NCBI RefSeq assembly: GCF_012912105.1
Contig: NZ_QMEA01000067.1
Span: 1-33,684, forward strand
DNA length: 33,684 nucleotides
From: Brasilonema sp. UFV-L1
GTDB taxonomy: Bacteria; Cyanobacteriota; Cyanobacteriia; Cyanobacteriales; Nostocaceae
Direction of reading: 5' to 3'
Part shown: piece by piece, positions 8,662 through 16,465 of the stretch
How positions within the stretch are numbered: position 1 is the stretch's first letter
Layout: each line of letters opens with the position of its first letter
Translations under genes and position numbers: made by a program
The notes under the pieces: generated by a model
What the model was told of the DNA's origin: nothing
Database searches by the model: none
What the model saw: only the letters and a program-made list of their open reading frames with translations

Positions 8662-9444
8662 TTACTGACTTTGTGGAAATGTTGGAGTAGGTTGGTTAGT
8701 TGATTTTGGTATAAATTGACTGATAAGGAAAAGTGTAGCTAGAGTTAATGCAACTGACAAAGCTGCAATCACAATAGGATTATTTTTTTGCGTGCTGAGT
8801 TTACCTTGTGTATATGCTGTCTTGGCTATATCTATTTCACGCTTAGATTGTTCTAAAATTGATTGGAGAGCATTAATCTCCTCATCTTCTAGTTCTCTGA
8901 ATTGCTCTTGTCTAAAAGCATTTTCTAAAATTTTTACTTTCTTTTCTGGAGATGCTTGAGCAAGTTCTTTGTTAATCAGTTCATAAGGATTAGTTTTTCT
9001 TACAGGTTGTGATGATTGCGTTTGAGGGGTTGGAGATTGTTGAGGGTGACCATTTTGCTGAAAAGATTTTTCATGAAATCTCTGTAAGTTTTCATGCTTA
9101 ACAGGTTGTGATGATGGAGTTTGAGAAGTTGGTGGTTGAATTGGACTATCTTGTTTAATCTCTTGTTTCGTAAAGCTATATAGGTTATTTTGTCTTGCAG
9201 GTTGTGATGACTTAGTATCAGAACTTGGCGCTTGAGTTGCGGGACGTTGAGTATTGTTTATTTGATGATTTGTTTTCAATAACCATCTATAGTCACTGTC
9301 TTGAACCACCAAATGCTTCAATGAAGAGTATAGGTAGTGGTTTATCTCTCTTCTTTCAACTCCAAGCTTATTAGCAATGTGTATTGCTCTTAGAGGAGTA
9401 CCATGCTTTAAAATATCAATAATTTTCGATTCTAAACTATCCAT
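8662..9444 (-). CDS. tail-anchored protein with Z-alpha-like winged helix
   Basis: A 260-residue protein. Residues 4-57 form a small winged helix that resembles the Z-alpha domain (Z-DNA/Z-RNA binding): RREINHYLY at 31-39 lines up with the family's KKEINxxLY, giving Asn35 and Tyr39, and Trp54 sits where the conserved wing tryptophan is expected. A Ser/Gln/Pro-rich linker carries three repeats spaced 32-33 residues (starting at 79, 112 and 144, each SSQP[AV][RK]), visible also as DNA repeats. Next is a charged helical segment (165-210) and one C-terminal membrane segment (223-245). The domain would thus face the cytoplasm, tethered by its tail. A run of G residues five bases before the ATG may be the ribosome binding site. 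It is divergent from the ATPase/nuclease cassette. Family unnamed; the Z-alpha assignment is by motif and needs structural support. Confidence 0.65.
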   Translation of the reverse strand: MDSLESKIIDILKHGTPLRAIHIANKLGVERREINHYLYSSLKHLVVQDSDYRWLLKTNHQINNTQRPATQAPSSDTKSSQPARQNNLYSFTKQEIKQDSPIQPPTSQTPSSQPVKHENLQRFHEKSFQQNGHPQQSPTPQTQSSQPVRKTNPYELINKELAQASPEKKVKILENAFRQEQFRELEDEEINALQSILEQSKREIDIAKTAYTQGKLSTQKNNPIVIAALSVALTLATLFLISQFIPKSTNQPTPTFPQSQ

Positions 9445-9799
9445 ATTAGCCCCCGATGTGCATCTTTTCTCATGATGCTGAGATCGCTATTCCATTCATG
9501 AGACTTGTTTTCCGGATATTTTTAACAGGTATGGGGTAATACCTCACGCAAAAACGAGCCAGTACTGCAACAGGGTTTCCCCAAGGAGATATCTAGCGTC
9601 ACAAAGGCACGAAGACAGTCTTGTGTTACATAGCGTTACATAGTAGTGTGTCGGCAGAACATAACTTAACAAATCTGTATTGATATTTAGATAACACGCA
9701 CCCTGCCTAAATACCCTAAATCTAGTTAGGATAAAAAAGGTGTCAATTATTGCCATTTGGGCTAGAGTGGTGCTGATTTAAATACAGGCAAGAATCCGT
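9445..9799. other. divergent intergenic region
   Basis: This 355-bp gap between the Z-alpha-like gene and the rightward cassette should hold both promoters. A 10-bp tandem repeat (GTTACATAGC then GTTACATAGT, 9625-9644) is a candidate operator. I found no strong sigma-70 pair and no RNA gene. Confidence 0.4.
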
Positions 9800-10657
9800 A
9801 TGGATACAAATGAATTAAAGTTTCTACTCAAGTTACTAGGATGCCCTAATTACAGGTCAAGCCTTAGTGCTAGTGGTTTTAAAGCTTTTAAGGGTAAAGA
9901 TAGAATTTGTCAGAATTTAGGCGATCGCGAACTAGTAGACTATTCCCGCGAGATTGCCTCAGTTAAGATTTTACCACCTGGTAACGCTTTATTGAAACTC
10001 GAACCAGCTCAGTTGCCAATCACAGATAAAGAACTCAAGGTGCTGGAAAACATAAGTAAAGCTGCTGGTAAAGTCTCCCCTAGCCAAATCAAAATGTCGT
10101 CGTTGAAAGCGCCTGAGAAAGAGGAGATATTGAAAACTCTGAGTGAACGGGGATTGATTGACGCTGAATCCAAAATCAAAAAGACTAAAGCTGAGGTATG
10201 GCTGACTGAACGAGCACTGGAGTATTTACGGGAAGATTATAGTCCCAAGGGCGCTGCAACGATTAGCTTGGATTTGCTGAATAATTACCTGCGCTTTTTA
10301 CGGAAATCTCTACATAGTAAGCCTGAGGAAGTCTCTACTTCAGCACCTAGCAGTGGAGAATCGGCTGCTGTAACAATTATCAATTTGACTGACGAAGAAA
10401 TTTTAGAAACTATCCGGAAATTGGATCGGGAACTAGGTACTGACAATTATTTGCCAATCTTTTATTTGCGAGAAAAGTTACAACCTCCAATGTCAAGGGA
10501 AGAATTAGATAAAGCACTTTATCGTCTGCAAGCGAACGAACAAATTGAATTGAGAGCGCTTGTACACGCCCAAGAATATACCCAGGAGCAAGTCAACGCA
10601 GGTATTAGCCAGCGTTCAGGTAGTCCTCTATTTTTCATCAAAGTTACGGAAAACTAA
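9800..10657 (+). CDS. winged-helix protein, first gene of the nuclease/translocase cassette
   Basis: A 285-residue protein with no named family that I recognise. Predicted secondary structure suggests at least two winged-helix modules: residues about 75-155 (KELKVLENISKAAGKVSPSQ, then a helix, then a wing ending in ERALEYL) and about 195-283 (LPIFYLREKLQPPMSREELD, then ALYRLQANEQIEL). The last module resembles winged helices in bacterial conflict-system proteins. No enzyme motif or membrane segment is visible. It ends 11 bp before the ATPase gene, so the two are almost certainly co-transcribed and may act together, with this protein binding DNA or acting as an adaptor. The ribosome binding site is weak. 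Confidence 0.7.
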   Translation: MDTNELKFLLKLLGCPNYRSSLSASGFKAFKGKDRICQNLGDRELVDYSREIASVKILPPGNALLKLEPAQLPITDKELKVLENISKAAGKVSPSQIKMSSLKAPEKEEILKTLSERGLIDAESKIKKTKAEVWLTERALEYLREDYSPKGAATISLDLLNNYLRFLRKSLHSKPEEVSTSAPSSGESAAVTIINLTDEEILETIRKLDRELGTDNYLPIFYLREKLQPPMSREELDKALYRLQANEQIELRALVHAQEYTQEQVNAGISQRSGSPLFFIKVTEN

Positions 10658-10668
10658 ACAGCAAGCTT

Positions 10669-12741
10669 ATGGCATCCATAGACGATATTATTCTCAGGAG
10701 TACCAACCCCTTTGATAACTTTCGCTCTGTCAACTTTTGGCATAAACAGCAACAGTCAGAACCCACGGTTGACTCCATACATCAAGAAGCGATCGCCGCA
10801 ATAGAAGCAACACTCAATCAAGTTACTAAAGACCATCGTACGCGAACTGTGATACTTGACGGCGATGGTGGTTCTGGCAAGACTTATCTGTTAGGGAGGC
10901 TCAAAAAGGCGTTCAATCACAAAGCTTTTTTTGTCTACATACCTCCATTTCCTCAAAGTGATCACATCTGGCGTCATATTTTGCGCTACACAGTCGATAG
11001 CTTGGTGCAAGTTCCAGAGGGAGAGCAAGATTCTCAGTTGCTGCTTTGGCTTGTAAATGTGTTATCTACCATCAAGCAACGCAGTATAAAACAACGCATT
11101 GTCAAGGATGATATTTTCGACTTGCTGCGAAGCGATCGCCGCAAATTTATTAACAGACTAAAGGACATATACAAGCAAGCAGGTATCTATAATGCCGACA
11201 TTTTTTTTGGAGTACTGCACGATCTGACTAATTCAGAACTATATCCCTTAGCTTGCGAGTGGTTGCGAGGAGATGATTTAAGTGAAGAGTCTCTACAAGC
11301 TTTACGGGTTAAAAACTCTATTAATACAGAAGAAGCAGCACGGGAGACACTGGCAAATTTTAGCAGAATTGCTGCTAATACACAACCCATAGTGTTGTGT
11401 TTCGATCAGCTAGAAAGTATTGCCCACTTAAGCGATGGTTCGATTGATTTGCAAAGTTTATTCAATGTCAATACAAAAATTCGTGATGAAGACAACAACT
11501 TTCTAATCATTATCAGCATAACGACTAATACCTGGCAAGATAACAAGGCTCGGATTGATCAAACTCACCAAGCTCGTATTGACAAAAAAGTTGATTTAAA
11601 AGATATCAGCATAGAGCAAGCAGAATCTATTTTGGCATCTCGTCTTTACTCGTTACACTGTCAAGCAAATCCTCAACCAAATTCTCCCATTTATCCTTTG
11701 CAACGCGAATATTTAGAAAATGAATTTCCTGGCAAAAAAGCTAAGTCTAGAAATGCTCTTATCCTAGGACGAGATATATTTCAAGAGTACAAACAATGGT
11801 TATTTTATGGTAAAAAAGGTGAGTTTCAACCGGGTGTAACAAAGCCTGAAAAACCTGAGCCATCACTTGCCGCATTTAAATTGAAATGGCGTGAGGAATT
11901 TACAAAAGTTCAGCAGCGAACGACACGAATTCGCCACCTATCTTCACCTGAACTTATTCAAATACTACAAGAAGCTTTAGCTGCTTTGAAAGCAGAAGAG
12001 ATTAAGACTCCTCTATTTACAAAAACACAATTCGCTAATTGTTCACTTGGCTATAAATTATCTGTTCAAGCTGAGCAATTAGGAGTCGTCTGGACAGAAG
12101 ACCAAATGACTACCTTCTTCTATATAATGAAAGCCTGCCAAAATGTGATTGAGAACAATCCGTCCTTAACTTTATATCTAATTCGGTTGGAAGCATTGGG
12201 TGATAAAAAGAATAAAGGTTACAAACTTTTTACGCAAATTTTTACAGGTTCTCGCCATCGTCACATTACACCAGATATCAACTCTGTTCACTACCTAGCC
12301 ACCTATAACAACTTAGTTAAAGATGCTCGCGAGGGAGACTTGGTTATTGGAGGAAAAACTTTCGGATTAAAAGCTTTACAAGCTTTCATTCGTGACTCTA
12401 AGGTGTTTGATGATTGTTCTTTGTTAAAAGATTTGGGGGTAATTAAGCGTACCGATGACATGAATCGTAGTAAAGATGACACTGCCAAAACCAATGGTAA
12501 GTCAGTCAAGCCACTCAAGGAAGAAATAGAAGCTAAAGGATTTGTATTAGATTTAGTCACAACTCAGCAGTTTATGGGACGGGAGATACTTATCCAAAAT
12601 GCTCATAGTCAGTTTCCTATGCTGAGTCAATCTCAAATTACTCAATTAATTCAGCAGTTGTGTCAGGAAAAGCAAGTGCAAATTCTCGATCCCACAGCTA
12701 AACCAGAAGCCCAATTAATTTGTTTAATCCCTAAAAAATAA
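10669..12741 (+). CDS. P-loop ATPase of the nuclease/translocase cassette
   Basis: A 690-residue protein. Walker A is GDGGSGKT with Lys71; a candidate Walker B is IVLCFDQLES with Asp246, followed by a sensor-1-like strand (FLIIISITTNTW). The architecture (N-terminal P-loop, ALLILGRD-like helical lid, long C-terminal helical part, final winged helix at about 620-690) fits an AAA+/STAND-like regulator ATPase, perhaps near the ORC/Cdc6 type. No nuclease motif or membrane segment is seen. It lies 11 bp after the winged-helix gene and 131 bp before the exonuclease-nuclease-FtsK fusion, all on one strand. Likely role: ATP-driven loading or switching of the complex; this is inference. The exact family is not recognised. 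Confidence 0.75.
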   Translation: MASIDDIILRSTNPFDNFRSVNFWHKQQQSEPTVDSIHQEAIAAIEATLNQVTKDHRTRTVILDGDGGSGKTYLLGRLKKAFNHKAFFVYIPPFPQSDHIWRHILRYTVDSLVQVPEGEQDSQLLLWLVNVLSTIKQRSIKQRIVKDDIFDLLRSDRRKFINRLKDIYKQAGIYNADIFFGVLHDLTNSELYPLACEWLRGDDLSEESLQALRVKNSINTEEAARETLANFSRIAANTQPIVLCFDQLESIAHLSDGSIDLQSLFNVNTKIRDEDNNFLIIISITTNTWQDNKARIDQTHQARIDKKVDLKDISIEQAESILASRLYSLHCQANPQPNSPIYPLQREYLENEFPGKKAKSRNALILGRDIFQEYKQWLFYGKKGEFQPGVTKPEKPEPSLAAFKLKWREEFTKVQQRTTRIRHLSSPELIQILQEALAALKAEEIKTPLFTKTQFANCSLGYKLSVQAEQLGVVWTEDQMTTFFYIMKACQNVIENNPSLTLYLIRLEALGDKKNKGYKLFTQIFTGSRHRHITPDINSVHYLATYNNLVKDAREGDLVIGGKTFGLKALQAFIRDSKVFDDCSLLKDLGVIKRTDDMNRSKDDTAKTNGKSVKPLKEEIEAKGFVLDLVTTQQFMGREILIQNAHSQFPMLSQSQITQLIQQLCQEKQVQILDPTAKPEAQLICLIPKK

Positions 12742-12806
12742 TTTTTGAACTTATGACATCTTACTTCCTTCCCACTCTAAAATCACCTATCAAGCGAAGC
12801 GTATTT

Positions 12807-12836
12807 TCTCTGCGTTCTCTGCGCCTCTGCGGTTTT
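12807..12836. repeat. dispersed repeat (TCTCTGCG type)
   Basis: Three imperfect copies of TCTCTGCG (12807-12814, 12816-12823 and a truncated unit to 12832) make the well-known cyanobacterial intergenic repeat. It sits in the 131-bp gap inside the cassette. An imperfect inverted repeat (CCTTCCCAC at 12767-12775 against GCGGGAAGG at about 12855-12863) brackets it. Confidence 0.5.
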
Positions 12837-12860
12837 AAAATCGGTAATCTTTTGGCGGGA

Positions 12861-12866
12861 AGGGAG
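12861..12866 (+). promoter_or_regulatory. ribosome binding site for the fusion gene
   Basis: AGGGAG lies six bases before the ATG at 12873 and fixes that start. It falls in the right arm of the imperfect inverted repeat bracketing the dispersed repeat, so the repeat may have supplied the translation signal. Confidence 0.55.
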
Positions 12867-12872
12867 TAGCCA

Positions 12873-15467
12873 ATGCAATACCTCACACAAGCTACTGAAA
12901 TCCGAGCGCAAATAGCCAAATTTGCCTCAGCTAAAACCCTATGGCTAGATACAGAAATCGCTGACTGGGATACTTACTATCCTAGACTGTCGCTCATTCA
13001 AGTTCTAGCTGAACCGACAAACTTAACAAGTGACTCTGCTTATATCCTTGATGTATTGAATCAACCTGATTTAGCAGCAGATTTTATTAATAAAATTATA
13101 GTTAATCCCCAAATAGAAAAGGTATTTCACAACGCCAGCTTTGATTTAAAATATCTCGGAGGTAAACTAGCACCAAATGTTACCTGCACGCTGAAGCTAG
13201 CCCGAAAAATTACCCGCGAAGTTTTGCAAGTCTCTAATCTACAACTGAAAACTTTAGCAACAGAACTTTGTCAATTCTCTAATGTAGATAAAGAAGAACA
13301 GGGAAGCGATTGGGGAAAACGACCTCTCACACAAAAACAACTAAACTATGCTGCGATGGATACAGTCTATCTGGCTGCTGTCCATCGTCGCTTATTGGAA
13401 ATTTCTAACCCTAATGCTGTAAGTAGTATTTTTGATATGGTAGCTAATGGTTCAAAACCAAGAAAAAAATCTGAACAATTATCTTTAAGCGCTACAAAAG
13501 TACGAGTTGCTTTTGAATGCCCACGCTTATTTTATCTCAATCAGCGCTTTGGAGGCAATACATTATTTTTGCCACCAGAAAATGCTGTTGGAATTGGTAA
13601 TACATTTCATCAATTAGCTAATGATTTTGTACATTTTGTTTCTCATGAACCTCAATGTACAGATTTTTTTCAACCAACAGCAGCCCAATTAGAGATAGAG
13701 GAAATTGCTTCTAGTTTGCAACAGATTTTTTATGAAGTCAAGTTCTATTCTTACCTACAAGAAGCTCTTAAAAAAGATTCAAGTCAAGCACAAGCATTAT
13801 TCAAAGTTTGGCAAGGATTACAAGGACTCATCAAACACTTTGCCCAATTGCTAATCATCAATCGCCGCTACTGCAGTGCAGAAACACTTATTCGTGACAC
13901 TTTTATCACTGAAGAGCGCAAGCTTGAGTACTACTTTAATCTGCCGGATGACACACAACAACGAATAGCAGGAGAATTTGATTGCTTAGTCTACAATTTT
14001 GAAAAAAAGCGCCTTTGTGTGGTGGAATTTAAAACTTATCAACCAGCCGATCCATCAGCACAATTAGCTCAAGTTGCACTTTATAGTTATATGCTGTGGC
14101 AAAAGAAAAAAGTAGCTGTTGACTCAGCAGTTTACTGTGTTTTGCCAGAACTAAAAGAGTATCAGTATTCCTGGGAACAACTGGAAAATACAGTACATCA
14201 GTTGATTCCTTATAAATTACAGCAAATGCGTCAATGGTTGATTTGGGAACCACCATTACCTAATTCTCCACCTTTAACAACCCAGCCTCACCTGTGCAAA
14301 ATTTGTCCACAGCAGCAAAAGTGTCAAAGTTACTTTGTGGAAGAGTCTCAAGGCGAGGAATCATTCTACGAAGAGGATCAACAAGAAACAGTTGAGCAGG
14401 ATGAGGAGACGGGAAATAATCATCAGCAATCATATAATGTTGATGACATGGGTCAAGATTTAGTGAACACGCTGCAATCTTTTGGTATTAGTGTAGATTA
14501 CCACGGGGCGGCTGTTGGTCCTGCTTTTATCCGAGTGAAACTCAAACCCCAACTTGGTGTGAAAGTAAACTCTTTGTTGAAGTCGTCAGCAGATTTGCAG
14601 GTTCAGTTGGGGTTAGCCAATCCGCCTCTGATTTCCCCTCAAGCTGGATATGTCAGTATTGATTTACCTCGTCCCGATAGACAAGTTGCTAAGTTTGAGA
14701 ATTATATAAAATCCCAAGTTTTGCCAGCAACAGCGCCAGTAAAAATTGCTGTTGGGGTAAATTTGGAAGGACAGCTGATAGAAGCTGATTTGTCTGATCC
14801 AAATACGTGTCACTTTTTGGTGGGGGGGACAACTGGGAGTGGGAAGAGTGAGTTTTTGCGATCGCTCCTTCTCAGTCTCATCTTGCGTTATTCCCCTGCA
14901 CATTTGCAAATTGCTTTGGTTGATCCTAAACGAGTCACATTTCCGGAGTTTGAGCAGATGCGGTGGTTGTATTCTCCTGTTGTGAAAGAGAGCGATCGCG
15001 CAATTGAATTAATGCAAGAACTCGTCACAGAAATGGAATCCCGCTATCAGCGGTTTGAAAAAGCGAAATGCGCTGATTTAGGTACTTATAATCAACGTTC
15101 TCGTCAGCCTTTACCCAGAATTGTCTGCATCTTTGATGAATACGCTGACTTCATGGCGGAAAAGGAGTCTCGCACAGCTCTAGAACAAAGTATAAAACGA
15201 CTGGGTGCAATGGCGAGAGCCGCTGGAATTCATTTGATTATCGCCACTCAACGCCCGGAAGCTGGTATTGTCACCCCAATTATTCGCTCAAATTTACCAG
15301 GACGGGTTGCGCTGAGAACTGCTAGTGAAGCGGACTCAGCAATTATTTTGGGAGGTAAACAAACAGCTGCTGCTCGTTTATTAGGGAAAGGCGATTTACT
15401 TTACCAAATTGGTTCTCAATTGGATCGGTTGCAGAGTTTATTGGCGACTGATATTTTGTTACCGTAA
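12873..15467 (+). CDS. DEDD exonuclease / Cas4-AddB-like nuclease / FtsK translocase fusion
   Basis: An 864-residue three-part fusion. (1) Residues 1-175: RNase D-type 3'-5' exonuclease with DEDDy motifs, WLDTE (Asp26, Glu28), FHNASFD (Asp91) and Y159-x3-D163. (2) About 200-490: PD-(D/E)xK nuclease of the RecB/Cas4/AddB class, with Asp370 in GEFD, Glu385-x-Lys387 in EFK and a QxxxY helix; Cys216 plus Cys475, Cys478 and Cys484 form the 1+3 pattern of a Fe-S cluster. (3) About 530-864: FtsK/SpoIIIE motor, with Walker A GGTTGSGKSE (Lys658), Walker B CIFDEY (Asp755-Glu756) and the ATQRPE motif. All key residues look intact. There is no membrane segment, unlike housekeeping FtsK. A clear AGGGAG precedes the start. 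Expected action: DNA translocation coupled to cutting and trimming. It follows the winged-helix and ATPase genes. An anti-invader role is inferred. Confidence 0.88.
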   Translation: MQYLTQATEIRAQIAKFASAKTLWLDTEIADWDTYYPRLSLIQVLAEPTNLTSDSAYILDVLNQPDLAADFINKIIVNPQIEKVFHNASFDLKYLGGKLAPNVTCTLKLARKITREVLQVSNLQLKTLATELCQFSNVDKEEQGSDWGKRPLTQKQLNYAAMDTVYLAAVHRRLLEISNPNAVSSIFDMVANGSKPRKKSEQLSLSATKVRVAFECPRLFYLNQRFGGNTLFLPPENAVGIGNTFHQLANDFVHFVSHEPQCTDFFQPTAAQLEIEEIASSLQQIFYEVKFYSYLQEALKKDSSQAQALFKVWQGLQGLIKHFAQLLIINRRYCSAETLIRDTFITEERKLEYYFNLPDDTQQRIAGEFDCLVYNFEKKRLCVVEFKTYQPADPSAQLAQVALYSYMLWQKKKVAVDSAVYCVLPELKEYQYSWEQLENTVHQLIPYKLQQMRQWLIWEPPLPNSPPLTTQPHLCKICPQQQKCQSYFVEESQGEESFYEEDQQETVEQDEETGNNHQQSYNVDDMGQDLVNTLQSFGISVDYHGAAVGPAFIRVKLKPQLGVKVNSLLKSSADLQVQLGLANPPLISPQAGYVSIDLPRPDRQVAKFENYIKSQVLPATAPVKIAVGVNLEGQLIEADLSDPNTCHFLVGGTTGSGKSEFLRSLLLSLILRYSPAHLQIALVDPKRVTFPEFEQMRWLYSPVVKESDRAIELMQELVTEMESRYQRFEKAKCADLGTYNQRSRQPLPRIVCIFDEYADFMAEKESRTALEQSIKRLGAMARAAGIHLIIATQRPEAGIVTPIIRSNLPGRVALRTASEADSAIILGGKQTAAARLLGKGDLLYQIGSQLDRLQSLLATDILLP

Positions 15468-15470
15468 CGA

Positions 15471-15597
15471 CTAGAGCGCCGGTACATTCATCAGAGTCGA
15501 GGATAAAAAACCCGGTTTCTTCGCCTGAAAAGATTGATATTTCGTTGACTCGATTTAAAGAAACCGGGTTTTTGGCATTACTGTACTGACGCTCTAG
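15471..15597. repeat. nested inverted-repeat element, copy 2 (also possible bidirectional terminator)
   Basis: Outer arms 15471-15485 (CTAGAGCGCCGGTAC) and 15583-15597 match in inverted orientation at 13 of 15 positions. Inner arms 15506-15521 (AAAAACCCGGTTTCTT) and 15558-15573 are perfectly complementary over 16 bp, the right arm ending in a T-run. The 127-bp element begins 3 bp after the fusion gene and separates it from the convergent ParB-like gene, so it may end transcription from both sides. No coding capacity; MITE-like. No clear target-site duplication seen. Confidence 0.6.
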
Positions 15598-15634
15598 AAG
15601 ATAAACGATGAGAAGAGTGAAGGGTTAACAAACT

Positions 15635-16465
15635 CTACGAATGACTACGTATAACTGCTATTTGTTTTAGCTTTTGGTAAGTTTCCTTGCCAAAATTCTT
15701 AACCTTATGTTCTCCAGATTTGATTGATTTCATAAGATTCTCCCACGTTAAATCTTTACCTGGATTTCTCCAATATTTGATAGCCTCTAATGCAGCTTCT
15801 TTTTGCTTGTCATTGGCTCCTACTTCTTCCAACATACTTTTTATTTCTTTCTCTTGTGCTATGAGTAAATTCAACTTTGATGGAATTGCTTCTTGAAGAA
15901 GTGATGTAAGTGTTGCAACAGCAGATGATAAATTTTCTAGTTTATTTTCAATTTCTCTTAGTTTATCATCAAAATCTATTTTTCCTGCATGACTTGAAGA
16001 ATTAGAAATAAGTTGGTTTAACTTTGCATAAATTGGTCTCACTTTTTGCTCAACTAAGCTAGCAATATCAGTTTCTTCGTCTCTACTTTTTTCATCAGAA
16101 TTTGAATAACCAACCAACTGCTGCATTTCTTCTTTTGCAGCAGCAGCTTGCTCATCAGTCATATCAAAAACCCAAACCCATAGCTTATCAATGTCAAGTT
16201 CCTTAGCAACAAGACACCAGTCAGCACCATAGACAACCTCGTATTCTTCTTCCTCACTGTATGCTTCTGTACGACGCACAAGTAGAGGAATTAAGTTTGT
16301 ACCTTGCTCAGTAAAGCTGCTTTTTAACTGTTCGTGTCTTTCAAAAGGAATTGCTACAACTTCAGACTCCGGTATCGCGATTTGAAAAGTGTAAACTTGA
16401 CCGTGATTAATTGGTTTAATACCCAAATACTGAACAATCCGCTCACGTCTCTGTTTTTCATCCAT
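15635..16465 (-). CDS. ParB/Srx-fold protein with coiled coil
   Basis: A 276-residue protein. Residues about 15-120 match the N-terminal ParB fold: a positioning strand (QVYTFQIAIPESEVVAIPF), a segment favouring LIPLLVRR, then YEVVYGADWCLVAKEL (75-90) where canonical ParB has its GERR-type nucleotide-binding box. Here the box is GADW, without the arginines, so CTP binding as in chromosomal ParB is doubtful. No obvious central helix-turn-helix follows; instead there is a coiled coil (about 155-215) and a basic C terminus. Its start overlaps the end of the nuclease-ParA gene by 8 bp, so the two are co-translated partners. Probably a dedicated partner of that ParA, perhaps a DNA- or substrate-recognition subunit. 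Confidence 0.72.
   Translation of the reverse strand: MDEKQRRERIVQYLGIKPINHGQVYTFQIAIPESEVVAIPFERHEQLKSSFTEQGTNLIPLLVRRTEAYSEEEEYEVVYGADWCLVAKELDIDKLWVWVFDMTDEQAAAAKEEMQQLVGYSNSDEKSRDEETDIASLVEQKVRPIYAKLNQLISNSSSHAGKIDFDDKLREIENKLENLSSAVATLTSLLQEAIPSKLNLLIAQEKEIKSMLEEVGANDKQKEAALEAIKYWRNPGKDLTWENLMKSIKSGEHKVKNFGKETYQKLKQIAVIRSHS

Noticed and set aside
12873-15467. Housekeeping FtsK
   Set aside because: No N-terminal membrane segments and two nuclease domains instead; it is not the cell-division translocase.
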